Origin: Brevundimonas sp. UBA7506
GTDB lineage: Bacteria; Pseudomonadota; Alphaproteobacteria; Caulobacterales; Caulobacteraceae
Length of the DNA: 64,000 nucleotides
Assembly: GCF_002479495.1 (NCBI RefSeq)
Contig: NZ_DLNQ01000010.1
Location: 141,446-205,445 of the forward strand
Reading direction: 5' to 3'
This document shows positions 26,567 to 35,145 of the stretch, piece after piece. A program made the position numbers and the translations under genes. The notes under the pieces were generated by a model. That model was not told the origin of the DNA and did not search any database. It was given only the letters and a program-made list of their open reading frames with translations. Numbering within the stretch: position 1 is the stretch's first letter; each line of letters opens with the position of its first letter.

Positions 26567-29500
26567 TTACCTTGGAGGCTTCACCAGCCGTCCAACGTAT
26601 GCGTTGAATCCTATACGCTCGCTGTAGTTCTTTCTCAGCTTTGTCTTGTAATTGAGAATCCCTGCCTCATCCCTCGCCTTCGGTGGATTTAGCTCAACTG
26701 TAACATCAACCAACCGGTCTATCGCTCGCGCTTCATCTGCCCTTTCCAAGGGAACCAGCGTCATCGCATCGACGTACAGCCGCACCAGAACTTCCTTCAA
26801 GAGCAGGCTGTCAACGTCAGACGTGATGTCCGGAATAAAGGCGAGGGCCTCCGACAGATCCGCTTCGATGTTCTGTGCAAACAGCGCCGACCTAACCAGC
26901 TCGCTCTCCTCCTGCGTTCTAAGAGCATGAGCTGCATTGAAGAAACTAGGACTTCCCGACCACGTCGCAAAATTCTTGTAAAGGCTGTACATCATGCTTC
27001 GCAGGATCAAATAAAATCGGTTCTCAGGCACCGCTAAGTCACCGACATAGTCCGCTTTGAGCGAGTTGCCTCTAAACGCGATCTCACCACCATCTGCCAA
27101 GTGCTGAGCGATCATAGGAAGGCTGTGTAGGCTGGTCAGCAGGACGCCCCTCAACCTGCCGAAGATCTCTATCCGTTCGGACTGATCCAACGTCCTTGTG
27201 ACCCCGAGAATGGATGCACAAAGCTGCAGAAAGACGGCCCCACGCTCTTCGACAGCGAACCGAACCCGCTTGGTGCGGCCGACGGATTTCGGCTCCTCAA
27301 ACCGTAAGGACGTAGGATCATCTGCGTTCTGAATCTCGCCCAGCCGCTCCATGATACCGTCCTGGATGGCGAGCGAGCTTCCAGGATGTGCCTCACGCAC
27401 GGCCAACGTAGCGCTTTCCCGGATTTCATCGACAATGGGAGCTACTTCGGCTTGGAAATCGTCAATGAGCGTCAGGATCTCGTCAATGCGGGGGCGATCG
27501 CTGGGGTTTTGCGCAACGTAGAACTCAGCGACCGATGGGTAGGTCAAAAGCCCGTCAGTCGACATAATCGAGGATCTGAACGCCGCATCTTTCCCCATAT
27601 GCTTGGCGAGGAAATAATCCTCGATACTAAGCATCATAAAGCCATACCCAACGTCGTAATCTCGTAGAACGAAACTCTTGATGAGGATGTTGAGAATGAC
27701 ATCGGGATCGAACCTCTTCGTCTGGATGCCTTTACGCTCAACGAAATCCGCCACGAGCCCGTAGAATCTTGCTTTAGTTAAATATGCGTCCTCCCGCTGC
27801 ATAAGCTCATACGCGATCAGTCCGATGAACGTCTCCAGCATCTCCATGTCTACGGGCTGGTGCGGCATTATCTCTTTGTGTGCCGCGCGGATCCGTTCCG
27901 AAAGTAAGTTCTCAATCAGTAGATAACGGTTTAGCGGCTCAACAGAGGCATCCGACAGAAACACGTCAACCATACTATTTACGTAGAATATGGTTCTCGG
28001 GGCGCGCAGGTTGTTGATAGACCTAAAGACTTGCTCAACGACGGCTCGCGGCCGTTCAACCGCGCGACCGCTCTCGTGATTTTCAATCATGCGCAGAACG
28101 GTCGGAAGGGTGGTGTCGATGAGTTGGTAGTAGGTTACCCCGTCCTTGCTGAAAGCAGCCGGAGCGCGTGACGGCATATATTTCTGGCCGCCGCGCGTGG
28201 CGATGGTCCAACGCAAACCGGCATGGTCTTTAAAAAACCGCTGAAAAATGCTGAGCGCCAACGATATATTGGGATCAAAATTGTCGAAGAATAGTTCGAC
28301 CTTCCCAACAGAGACGAGATATTCGGCTTGATTACGAGAAAGCCCAAGCGCGACCAATCGGCGGTAGATGGTTTCCCCAAGATCTTGGTGGGCCTCAATG
28401 AGCCTGTAGTCGACGACGAGCGCAATTTTACGCCCGTCCTCGAAGTCGGTGCCATTACGACGAGCGCACAGATAATAGAGAAATGAGCTCTTCCCGCTCA
28501 ATTCGTCACCACTGATCACCCGATTGTTTACGTCCGCCTCAAAAGCGGACACGTTCGTGCGCTTGCTGCTGAATTGATCCGCGGGGAAACGGGTGACGTC
28601 TGGTGGGACGAAGCTGGTCTCTCGTCGGCCGGATGCAGCGAATAGCTCTTCGTTGGCCCGTTCCCTGGCCGCCTCCGCAGCCTGATCAATGACGCTAGGC
28701 TCGAAGAACGCCTCCGTTCGTTCCCAGAACTGACGCGCCTTTGCGGGCGCTACATTGGTCGATGAGGCTGGAGTAAGATCGAAGCCTCCAACCCGTGGAT
28801 CAAGAGAGTAGTGCCTGACAGCAACGCTATTGGAGGAGGTTAGCCAAGCAACTGCCACTTGATATGGGACTCCGACTTCCGCCGAAGCTCCAGCTTGAAC
28901 TGTTGCGAAGTCGCCTTTCGAGGTCTCAGTCCACTCCACCCCGCGGTCGTGAATGTGACCAGTGAACAGTCGGCACTGGCGAGCGGAGAGAAACTCTTTC
29001 AGGTCGTTTCCGCAGTTGTCGGCAAACCACGAGAGTGGGTGATGGGTGAGGACGACCGCATGCTTTTTGATCGCAGAGAAGCTACCAGCTAGCTCGGAAG
29101 CCAACACAAACAGCTCCCCCTTATCGCCGCTTCCTTTGCGACTGTACGCGCCCGCCAAACCATTGAGGCAAACGATCTGTTGGCCGTCGCACTCGAAAGT
29201 CGCCAACCTAGGCTGGGCGGCTGTTACTGACTGATAGCCGTGTCGATCGACAAATGCCAAGTACGCGGAAAGCTTCTTGCCAAGATCACGCTCGATATCA
29301 GCTTCACAGATTTTCTGCGCAACGTACTGACCTTGCACGAGACGCTCATCTTCTGCGACGGCCTCGCGGTCCAGCTCATGATTGCCTGGCACCAAGAACA
29401 CGCGGTCTGGGTCGATCCCAAGCACCTTGAGCAGCGGTTCCAACAGTTCACTTTGAACCGCGTCGAAATCTGAGACCTCTCTCGCCGGGCTGACACCCCC

Positions 29501-29677
29501 GCTCTGAACGATATCGCCAGTGATGACTACACAGGGCTTTCCACCCAGGGTCCCGTTGGCCTTAAGCGCTGACGCTAGGTCCAAGATTGAGCGCACCGAC
29601 GCTACCGCAGCGTCACGGAGCTGACCGCTTACTTCGCTTGTGAAGTGGAGATCACTGATGTGGAATACGTTTAACAT
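26567..29677 (-). CDS. Metallophosphoesterase-STAND NTPase fusion, candidate defence protein
   Basis: A 1036-residue protein. Residues 1-260 form a calcineurin-like phosphoesterase with all metal-site motifs: Asp9-x-His11 in ISDLHF, Asp55 in ITGDIV, GNHE at 98-101, His212 in LTHHPLSW, and His241/His243 in GHIHDRG. A P-loop NTPase follows, with the Walker A-like SGDELSGKSSFLYY near 390 and the Walker B-like VELFFDNFD near 462, then about 500 helix-rich residues as in STAND sensors. The layout is effector domain, NTPase, C-terminal sensor, as in Avs-type and other STAND anti-phage proteins. GC content is clearly lower than in the flanking genes. The start codon lies inside the remnant of a DUF736 gene, so this is inserted cargo. 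Defence is inferred, not shown. Confidence 0.88.
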   Translation of the reverse strand: MLNVFHISDLHFTSEVSGQLRDAAVASVRSILDLASALKANGTLGGKPCVVITGDIVQSGGVSPAREVSDFDAVQSELLEPLLKVLGIDPDRVFLVPGNHELDREAVAEDERLVQGQYVAQKICEADIERDLGKKLSAYLAFVDRHGYQSVTAAQPRLATFECDGQQIVCLNGLAGAYSRKGSGDKGELFVLASELAGSFSAIKKHAVVLTHHPLSWFADNCGNDLKEFLSARQCRLFTGHIHDRGVEWTETSKGDFATVQAGASAEVGVPYQVAVAWLTSSNSVAVRHYSLDPRVGGFDLTPASSTNVAPAKARQFWERTEAFFEPSVIDQAAEAARERANEELFAASGRRETSFVPPDVTRFPADQFSSKRTNVSAFEADVNNRVISGDELSGKSSFLYYLCARRNGTDFEDGRKIALVVDYRLIEAHQDLGETIYRRLVALGLSRNQAEYLVSVGKVELFFDNFDPNISLALSIFQRFFKDHAGLRWTIATRGGQKYMPSRAPAAFSKDGVTYYQLIDTTLPTVLRMIENHESGRAVERPRAVVEQVFRSINNLRAPRTIFYVNSMVDVFLSDASVEPLNRYLLIENLLSERIRAAHKEIMPHQPVDMEMLETFIGLIAYELMQREDAYLTKARFYGLVADFVERKGIQTKRFDPDVILNILIKSFVLRDYDVGYGFMMLSIEDYFLAKHMGKDAAFRSSIMSTDGLLTYPSVAEFYVAQNPSDRPRIDEILTLIDDFQAEVAPIVDEIRESATLAVREAHPGSSLAIQDGIMERLGEIQNADDPTSLRFEEPKSVGRTKRVRFAVEERGAVFLQLCASILGVTRTLDQSERIEIFGRLRGVLLTSLHSLPMIAQHLADGGEIAFRGNSLKADYVGDLAVPENRFYLILRSMMYSLYKNFATWSGSPSFFNAAHALRTQEESELVRSALFAQNIEADLSEALAFIPDITSDVDSLLLKEVLVRLYVDAMTLVPLERADEARAIDRLVDVTVELNPPKARDEAGILNYKTKLRKNYSERIGFNAYVGRLVKPPR

Positions 29678-29747
29678 TGAGCGTCAGGGTCTTGATCGAA
29701 CCGGTGTAGCCGTCGCCCTGGGCGATGAAGGATCCGATAGCGGCCAT
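29652..29747 (-). pseudogene. N-terminal remnant of a DUF736 gene with intact ribosome-binding site
   Basis: Read on the minus strand from 29747, an AGGAGAG site and an ATG start a peptide of 31 residues. The first 25 are typical of DUF736 (MAAIGSFIAQGDGYTG followed by SIKTLTLNV), a small protein common in alphaproteobacterial conjugative and integrative elements. Then family similarity stops, exactly where the metallophosphoesterase-STAND gene begins in another frame (ATG 29677). The last six codons are read from the inserted gene. Normal DUF736 proteins have about 100 residues; the rest is absent from the window. The stop overlaps the start of the new gene by 26 bases, so the remnant could act as a translated leader. 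Confidence 0.8.
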
Positions 29748-30441
29748 GTCAGTCTCTCCTTTGCTTCGGGCCACGCCTGTCGCGGCCTCGATGGCGATCG
29801 GGAGGCCGGGGCCGGAAGGCGCGCAGGGCGAGCGCAGCGAGACCCCGCAGCGCAGCGGAGGACCGGAGGGACCGTCTTTCTTGCTTCGCGAGGAAGGCCG
29901 CAGGCCGGGGAAGAAAGTCGTCCTGACGGTTGCGCCAGCCGACCGGTCCCGGTCAGATCCGCCTCACGGAGAGGCCGCGCCGGATGGCGCGAAGGACGGA
30001 AGACCGGCCGCTGGACGGAAGCACCTGGCCAGGCGCCCAGCAGGTTTCGGTCTTTCCCTGCCCCTCGGAAGCAAGGCTCCGACCTGGCCGTTTTGAGAAT
30101 CGACGTCCAATCCTGCCGGACTTCAGATGCGGGCGCCGCTAGGTGAAAGCTCGGAATGGCGGCCCGCCGAGCCTGACGCGGGCGCCCTCGGCAACGTCAG
30201 GACCCATCGAATTTGCGGCGGTCCTCTTCGCTCCCGGCTATGGCTGCAGAAGCGAGAAGGACTGAGCGACGGCTGAACTGCGGAGCCGTCCAGCGCATGG
30301 CGACGCCGCCTCGCCGCCGCATCCCTTCACTCCATCCTTCAAAGGCGCAGCCAGTCTGCGTGCAGGTCCGCGGCGATGACCTGATCGCTCTTGAACCGGC
30401 CTGACCGCGGGACCCGGCCAGGCCTGGCCGGTCGTCGAGCC
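29748..30441. other. Gene-free, G/C-rich stretch upstream of the DUF736 remnant
   Basis: Nearly 700 bases hold no frame that looks like a real protein; the open frames are Arg/Gly/Pro-rich and overlap in several phases. The sequence is rich in short imperfect GCGCAGCG, GGCCGG and GGAGG repeats. The promoter of the DUF736 gene, now driving the STAND gene, must lie at its left end. I see no tRNA, terminator or attachment site in it. Confidence 0.5.
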
Positions 30442-30714
30442 TCAGTCCGCGGAGGTGAGGCCAAAATAGGGCTCGCCGCGATCAGCGGCTTCGGCGCGGG
30501 TCAGGACCTTGGTTTCGAACAGGGATGAGACCACGATCTTGATCCCTCGATGCCGAATGCCTTCGTCCAGGGTCCTGGCGACGTGCTCAACCGCATGGAG
30601 GCTGTCGCACCATTCCGCGCTGTTCACGGCGATCAATCCAGGCATCCGTTGGGCGTCGTCCCCGGCGGCCTGCTGCATGGCGTCGAGGGCGGCGGTCAGC
30701 TGATCAGGGGTCAT
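30442..30714 (-). CDS. Small hypothetical protein
   Basis: A 90-residue soluble protein that I do not recognise. It begins MTPDQLTAALDAMQQAAG, has AVEHVARTLDEGIRHRGIK in the middle and ends with a short charged tail. Composition and codon pattern look coding. The ribosome-binding site is weak. It lies 43 bases downstream of the SRAP gene on the same strand and is probably co-transcribed with it. Confidence 0.6.
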   Translation of the reverse strand: MTPDQLTAALDAMQQAAGDDAQRMPGLIAVNSAEWCDSLHAVEHVARTLDEGIRHRGIKIVVSSLFETKVLTRAEAADRGEPYFGLTSAD

Positions 30715-30757
30715 GTGCAGCGGTTAATCTGAGTCGGGTCGCCGCCAAGCCTTGCTC

Positions 30758-31321
30758 CTATGGATAAACCCGCTCGACGAAGAGCGAGCCCGCGGGACCT
30801 GGTCTGAGGATCCGTTCGTCCGGCGCGGAAAGGTCGAGCCAGGGCAAGCCGGCCCCTGGCGGCAGGACGACGATCTGACGGTCGTGATAATGGGCCACGT
30901 CCGGGCCGGGCTCTGTCGTCAGCATGGCGAAGGCGCCGTCTTTCATTACCCCGGCGATCCAGAACCAGGGCTGGTCGATCAGGGTGAAACACCACCTGGT
31001 CTTCTTGCCCGCCACCTTCGGCTCGGTGAATTCGTAGAAGCCGTCGGCGGGGATGAGGCAGCGGGTCGATCCGGCGAAGGACCGGCCCTCGGACCGGAAG
31101 TTGAAGACCGGCTTTCCGGTCGGCCCCTTCCAGGCCCAGGGCGTCGTCACCAGCCGAAGGCCGCCCTCCCCGGCGAGGACGACGGGCGCGCGATCGCCGA
31201 TCCGGTAGTCTTTCGGCTCAAGGTTCGGCGAACCCTCGGGCATGGCGAGCGTCCGGCCGCTATCGCTGAAGGGCGCCGCCAACTGGTTGACGGGAACATG
31301 CAGGCGATAGTTGTTGCACAT
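30758..31321 (-). CDS. SOS response-associated peptidase (SRAP, YedK/HMCES family)
   Basis: A 187-residue protein of the SRAP family, which forms a stable covalent link to abasic sites in single-stranded DNA and so shields them. The catalytic Cys must be residue 2, so ATG 31321 (MCNNYRLHVP) is the start although the frame is open seven codons further up. The other active-site motifs are present: VFNFRSEG (Asn), IPADGFYEF (Glu) and HYHDRQIVVLPP (His). It is divergent from imuA with a LexA box in the shared 195-base region, so SOS control is likely for imuA and possible for this gene. Confidence 0.92.
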   Translation of the reverse strand: MCNNYRLHVPVNQLAAPFSDSGRTLAMPEGSPNLEPKDYRIGDRAPVVLAGEGGLRLVTTPWAWKGPTGKPVFNFRSEGRSFAGSTRCLIPADGFYEFTEPKVAGKKTRWCFTLIDQPWFWIAGVMKDGAFAMLTTEPGPDVAHYHDRQIVVLPPGAGLPWLDLSAPDERILRPGPAGSLFVERVYP

Positions 31322-31476
31322 GGTCCCGTTCCAACGCCCCAAACCCCGTTCGGCTTCCTCTGACCCGGTTTGACGCCCTGTTCCGCCCGGCGGCGCGGGA
31401 GAGCCGCAAAGGATTCACAGGGATTCGCAAAGCGGCGCCGCAAGGGACCGTTGACTCCGGACCGAATTGAGAACCA

Positions 31477-31491
31477 GAACAAAACAGGAAC
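31477..31491 (+). promoter_or_regulatory. LexA (SOS) box, GAAC-N7-GAAC
   Basis: The sequence GAACAAAACAGGAAC is an exact match to the alphaproteobacterial LexA direct repeat (GAAC-N7-GAAC, or GTTC-N7-GTTC on the other strand). It lies 26 bases before the imuA start codon, where bound LexA would block transcription. The AAAGGAG ribosome-binding site of imuA follows at about 31504. Confidence 0.85.
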
Positions 31492-31516
31492 TTCAGACCT
31501 CGGAAAGGAGGCCCTC

Positions 31517-32275
31517 ATGTCAATCCGGCCTGCAGCCGAGCTCGCCGAACTGCGCGCCCGTATCCAGAATCTGGAAACCGGGGATCGCCGATCCGCCGGC
31601 GTCCTGCCTTTCGGGGTCGCCCCTCTCGACGCCGCCCTGCCCCAGGGCGGGCTGATCCTGGGGGCCCTTCACGAGGTGGCCGGGGGCGGAGACGGGGCGG
31701 TCGACGGCGCGGCCGCGGCCCTTTTCGCTGCGGGAATCGCGGCCCGCCTGTCAGGTCCGGTCCTGTGGTGCGTCACCCGGGCCGACCTCTTCGCCCCGGC
31801 CCTTCAACAAGCCGGCCTCGACCCGGGGCGTCTGATCTGTCTTGAGGCCGCGGACGAGACGAGTCTGCTGGCCTGTTTCGAGGAAGGACTGCGCCACGGG
31901 GGGCTCGCCGCCGTGGTCGCCGAGACGGCCAGGCTGTCAATGACCGCATCGCGGCGTCTGCAACTGGCCGCCGAGATTTCGGGGGTGACGGGCCTGGCCA
32001 TTCGTCGATGGCGACGGGCCGCCGAAGCGGCGGATTTCGGCCAGCCTACGGCGGCTGCGACCCGCTGGCGGATCACGCCCCAACCCTCCTCGCCCCTGCC
32101 TGCGCCCGGCGTCGGTCGGCCGCGCTGGCTCGTGGAACTGCTCCGCTGCCGGTCAGGCGGCTGCGCCGATTTCTCTCTGGAAGCCTGTGATGAAAAGGGT
32201 CGTCTCTCTCTACCTGCCGAACTGGCCCATCGATCGGTTGCGCCGGCGGCTGGGCGAGGCCGCGCCGCCGCCTGA
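31517..32275 (+). CDS. imuA: ImuA, SOS mutagenesis protein
   Basis: A 252-residue RecA/SulA-like protein. LPFGVAPLDAALPQGGLILG and ALHEVAGGG (residues 30-56) are the ImuA signature. The Walker A lysine of RecA is missing, as is usual for the family. RLQLAAEISGVTGLAIRRWR near 155-174 is also typical. ImuA works with ImuB and the polymerase DnaE2 in error-prone bypass of DNA damage. ATG 31517 has an AAAGGAG site and a LexA box just upstream. Its 3' end overlaps imuB by 89 bases in another frame, more than is usual, so the last residues of ImuA may be an extension. Confidence 0.92.
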   Translation: MSIRPAAELAELRARIQNLETGDRRSAGVLPFGVAPLDAALPQGGLILGALHEVAGGGDGAVDGAAAALFAAGIAARLSGPVLWCVTRADLFAPALQQAGLDPGRLICLEAADETSLLACFEEGLRHGGLAAVVAETARLSMTASRRLQLAAEISGVTGLAIRRWRRAAEAADFGQPTAAATRWRITPQPSSPLPAPGVGRPRWLVELLRCRSGGCADFSLEACDEKGRLSLPAELAHRSVAPAAGRGRAAA

Positions 32276-33710
32276 GGCGCCGATCGTTCTGATCGGACGG
32301 GATCGGCGCCGACGCCTTCTCACCGCCTGCAACCCTATCGCGCGAGCCCTGGGCCTGCGGCCCGGCATGGCGGCGACCCAGGCTCACGCGCTCGCGCCCG
32401 GACTTTCGTCCTTCGCAGCCGATCCCCTGGGCGACGCCGCAGCCCTTGAACGCCTCGCCTGTTGGGCGCTTCGCCTCTACGCCCCGGTCTGCGCCGCGGA
32501 CGGCCCCGACGGTCTGGCGATCGACGCCACGGGGGCGGCCCATCTCAAGGGCGGGGAGGCCGAGCTCATCGCCGACATGGAGGCGCGACTGGCGGCGGCA
32601 GGCGTACAGGCCCGGGGCGTGATCGCCCCCGCCTACGGGGCGGCCTGGGCGGTCGCCCGCTATTCCTCCGGACCCGCCGTCGTGGCCGAAGGCCAGGTCG
32701 GTCGAAGGCTCGGCCCCCTGCCCCTGGCCTGCCTGCGTCTGGATCCGGACCTGGTCGATGGACTGCGCCGCATGGGCTTCGAGACCGTTCTGGATCTGGA
32801 ACGGCAGCCCCGCGGCCCCTTGACCCTGCGGTTCGGACCCGAGGCCGGGCTAAGGCTCGACCAGGCCCTGGGCCGGGTCTTCGAGCCGATCATCCCCGTG
32901 ATCGAAGCGGAGCAGCCGCGCGCCGAGCGCCGCTTCGCCGAGCCCATCGGGGCGGCCGAAACCCTCTCACATCAAGTCGGCCTGATGGTCGAGGATCTCT
33001 GTCTCCAACTCGAGCGGTGCGGTCTGGGCGCCCGCCGGCTCGACTGGCTGTGCCACAGGGTCGACCATCGCGTCGAGGCGGTGCGGGTGGGGCTGGCCCG
33101 CCCGGTGCGTGACCGGGATCGGCTGTCACGCCTGCTGCGAGACAAGATAGAGACCATAAACCCGGGATTCGGCATCGAGCGCATGACGCTCGCGGCTTCC
33201 ATCACCCTGCCGCTGGACTGGCGACCCGGCTCAACCGGCCTGAGCGACAGCGAGAACCCTGACGTGGCGGGTCTGGTCGATGTCCTGGCCAACCGCGTCG
33301 GCGCCCGCCGCCTCTACAGCGTGGCGTCGGTCGAGAGCGACGTCCCCGAGCGCTCGGTGCGCCGCGCCGCGCCGCTCGGCGGGACAGAGGCGTCCAGCTG
33401 GCGCACGGACTGGCCTCGCCCGATCCGGTTGTTCCCCACCCCTGAACCGGTCGAGACCCTGGCCCTGCTCCCGGACAATCCCCCGGCCTGGTTCACCTGG
33501 CGCGGCGTCCGCCGCCGCATCCGCCGTGCGGACGGTCCCGAACGCATCCATGGGGAATGGGGCCGCAGCGACGCCGAGATGTGGGCCGTGCGCGACTATT
33601 TCCAGGTGGAGGACGACGGAGGCGACCGGTTCTGGCTGTTCCGCGCGGGCGACGGCGAGGACGCCCGGACCGGTCCCCAGACCTGGTTCATCCACGGGAA
33701 GTTCGGATGA
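32187..33710 (+). CDS. imuB: ImuB, Y-family polymerase homologue of the mutasome
   Basis: A 507-residue protein starting RVVSLYLPNWPIDRLRRRLG, the conserved N-terminus of ImuB. It has the Y-family fold (LAIDATGAAHLKGGEAELI) but the catalytic acidic residues of a true polymerase are replaced, as known for ImuB, which acts as the hub linking DnaE2 to the clamp. The C-terminus contains PEPVETLALLPDNPPAWFTW and ends with DYFQVEDDGGDRFWLFRAG. The start (32187 or the next ATG at 32190) lies inside imuA, so the two are translationally coupled. dnaE2 is not directly downstream: two genes on the opposite strand lie in between. Confidence 0.93.
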   Translation: MMKRVVSLYLPNWPIDRLRRRLGEAAPPPEAPIVLIGRDRRRRLLTACNPIARALGLRPGMAATQAHALAPGLSSFAADPLGDAAALERLACWALRLYAPVCAADGPDGLAIDATGAAHLKGGEAELIADMEARLAAAGVQARGVIAPAYGAAWAVARYSSGPAVVAEGQVGRRLGPLPLACLRLDPDLVDGLRRMGFETVLDLERQPRGPLTLRFGPEAGLRLDQALGRVFEPIIPVIEAEQPRAERRFAEPIGAAETLSHQVGLMVEDLCLQLERCGLGARRLDWLCHRVDHRVEAVRVGLARPVRDRDRLSRLLRDKIETINPGFGIERMTLAASITLPLDWRPGSTGLSDSENPDVAGLVDVLANRVGARRLYSVASVESDVPERSVRRAAPLGGTEASSWRTDWPRPIRLFPTPEPVETLALLPDNPPAWFTWRGVRRRIRRADGPERIHGEWGRSDAEMWAVRDYFQVEDDGGDRFWLFRAGDGEDARTGPQTWFIHGKFG

Positions 33711-33715
33711 ATCCT

Positions 33716-34192
33716 TCAGCCCTCCAGGCGACGATAGAGGACATGGGCGGTGGCGAACGGCAGGCCCATGCGGCCCGCGACGCCTTTCACCATCACCGCG
33801 GTTTCGTCGATGCGATAGAACCAGTCGTCGAAATTCAGTCTGGTCGAGGTCCCGTCCTTCTGAGGCACGTCGCGACTGTAGCGCCAATGAAAGGCGCAGC
33901 CGGCCTGGTCGCCTTCGGCTTCGCCGTCGACGCGATCCTCGCGCCCGCTATAGCGACCATCGCCGAGCGGCCGGATGCACCAGTTCAGCGTATCGACATG
34001 ACCGTCATAGAAGGTCCAGGTCTCGGTGAAGACCAGTTCGCTTCCATCGAAGTGTCCGCGCGCCGCCACGGTGAAGCGCTGCTGCAGACCGCCGGTCATG
34101 CGCTCCAGCACGCCCCAGCCCTCGAGGCGGGCGCTGAGAAAGGTCTCGGGGCGGTATTCGGGGGTCGTGCCCGTGAAGTCGGAAATGTTCAT
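33716..34192 (-). CDS. DUF3833 family protein
   Basis: A 158-residue protein. DFTGTTPEYRPETFLSARLEG at the start, then TETWTFYDGHVDTLNWCI and DDWFYRIDETAVMVKGVAGR, match DUF3833, usually a lipoprotein of unknown function. This copy has no signal peptide or lipobox, so it would be cytoplasmic. The ATG at 34192 gives the typical start. It ends five bases from the imuB stop on the opposite strand, a tight convergent arrangement, and lies 48 bases downstream of the exonuclease III gene, probably in one operon with it. Confidence 0.8.
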   Translation of the reverse strand: MNISDFTGTTPEYRPETFLSARLEGWGVLERMTGGLQQRFTVAARGHFDGSELVFTETWTFYDGHVDTLNWCIRPLGDGRYSGREDRVDGEAEGDQAGCAFHWRYSRDVPQKDGTSTRLNFDDWFYRIDETAVMVKGVAGRMGLPFATAHVLYRRLEG

Positions 34193-34240
34193 ATGGGGGT
34201 TCCGCAAGAAGAAGGCCTCCCGACCAACCCCGCAGCAGCG

Positions 34241-35041
34241 TCAGGGTTTCGCCCTGGGCCGGACAGTCTCGTCGGCGACCTCGATCCAAACGGGCGCATG
34301 ATCGCTCGTCTTCTCCCAGCCGCGCACCTCCCGATCAACCTCGGCGCGGCGCAGACGAGGCTGGAGCGCCGGGCTCAGCAGGAGGTGGTCGATACGCAGG
34401 CCGCTGTTGCGGGCGAACCGGTTTCGCAGATAGTCCCAGAAGGTGTAGACGACCTCATCCGGATGCAGGGCGCGCAAGGCGTCGCACCAGCCCTGATCCA
34501 GCAGGCGGGCATAGGCCTCGCGCACCTCGATCCTGAACAGGGCGTCGTCGCGCCAACGTTCGGGGGCGTAGACGTCCAGATCGGTCGGCATGACGTTATA
34601 GTCGCCCGCCAGAACCACGGGCGCGTCGCTGTCCATCAAGGCCTCCGCCCGCGCTGCAAGTCGTTCAAACCAGCGCAGCTTGTAGTCGAATCTGGGACCG
34701 GGCGCGGGATTGCCGTTAGGCAGGTAGAGGCAGCCCACGATCACCCCCTTCACCGCCGCCTCGATATAGCGGCTCTGCAGGTCGTCGGCCTCTCCGGCCA
34801 GGCCGCGTCGGGTCTCGACCGGGGTGTCGCCCCGCGAGAGGATGGCCACGCCGTTCCAGCTCTTCTGTCCCTGCCAGACGGCGCCATAGCCCGCCGCTTC
34901 CAGGGCGGCGATCGGAAAGGCCTCCTGCGGAGCCTTGAGCTCCTGCAGACAGACAATGTCCGGCTGGCGCAGGGCGAGCCAGCGCAGCAGGACCCCGAGC
35001 CGTCCCCGGACGCCGTTCACATTATAGGTCGCGATCCGCAT
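34241..35041 (-). CDS. xthA: Exodeoxyribonuclease III (ExoA/XthA)
   Basis: A 266-residue endonuclease/exonuclease/phosphatase-family enzyme. [15 protein letters not shown] holds the first Asn, CLQELKAP the metal-binding Glu, [13 protein letters not shown] the Asp-Asn pair, and [14 protein letters not shown] and EKTSDHAPV the final Asp-His. It cuts at abasic sites and trims 3' ends in base-excision repair. I start it at ATG 35041, the normal family start; four codons upstream are also open. It is inserted on the opposite strand between imuB and dnaE2. A second, housekeeping xthA elsewhere is likely, this one being part of the mobile repair cassette. Confidence 0.93.
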   Translation of the reverse strand: MRIATYNVNGVRGRLGVLLRWLALRQPDIVCLQELKAPQEAFPIAALEAAGYGAVWQGQKSWNGVAILSRGDTPVETRRGLAGEADDLQSRYIEAAVKGVIVGCLYLPNGNPAPGPRFDYKLRWFERLAARAEALMDSDAPVVLAGDYNVMPTDLDVYAPERWRDDALFRIEVREAYARLLDQGWCDALRALHPDEVVYTFWDYLRNRFARNSGLRIDHLLLSPALQPRLRRAEVDREVRGWEKTSDHAPVWIEVADETVRPRAKP

Positions 35042-35145
35042 GCCTGTGGCCAACGCCCCCGGCCGGCGGATGTTGCAACGCGACTCGCTCCTCCCCGCGC
35101 AGCAGCGAGAACCGTCCGCCTTCCTCCGGCTCGGCGCGATCGGGC

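Noticed and set aside
29640..30146. A 168-codon plus-strand frame across the DUF736 remnant
   Set aside because: It overlaps the real starts of two minus-strand frames, is Arg/Gly-rich and has no similarity to known proteins.
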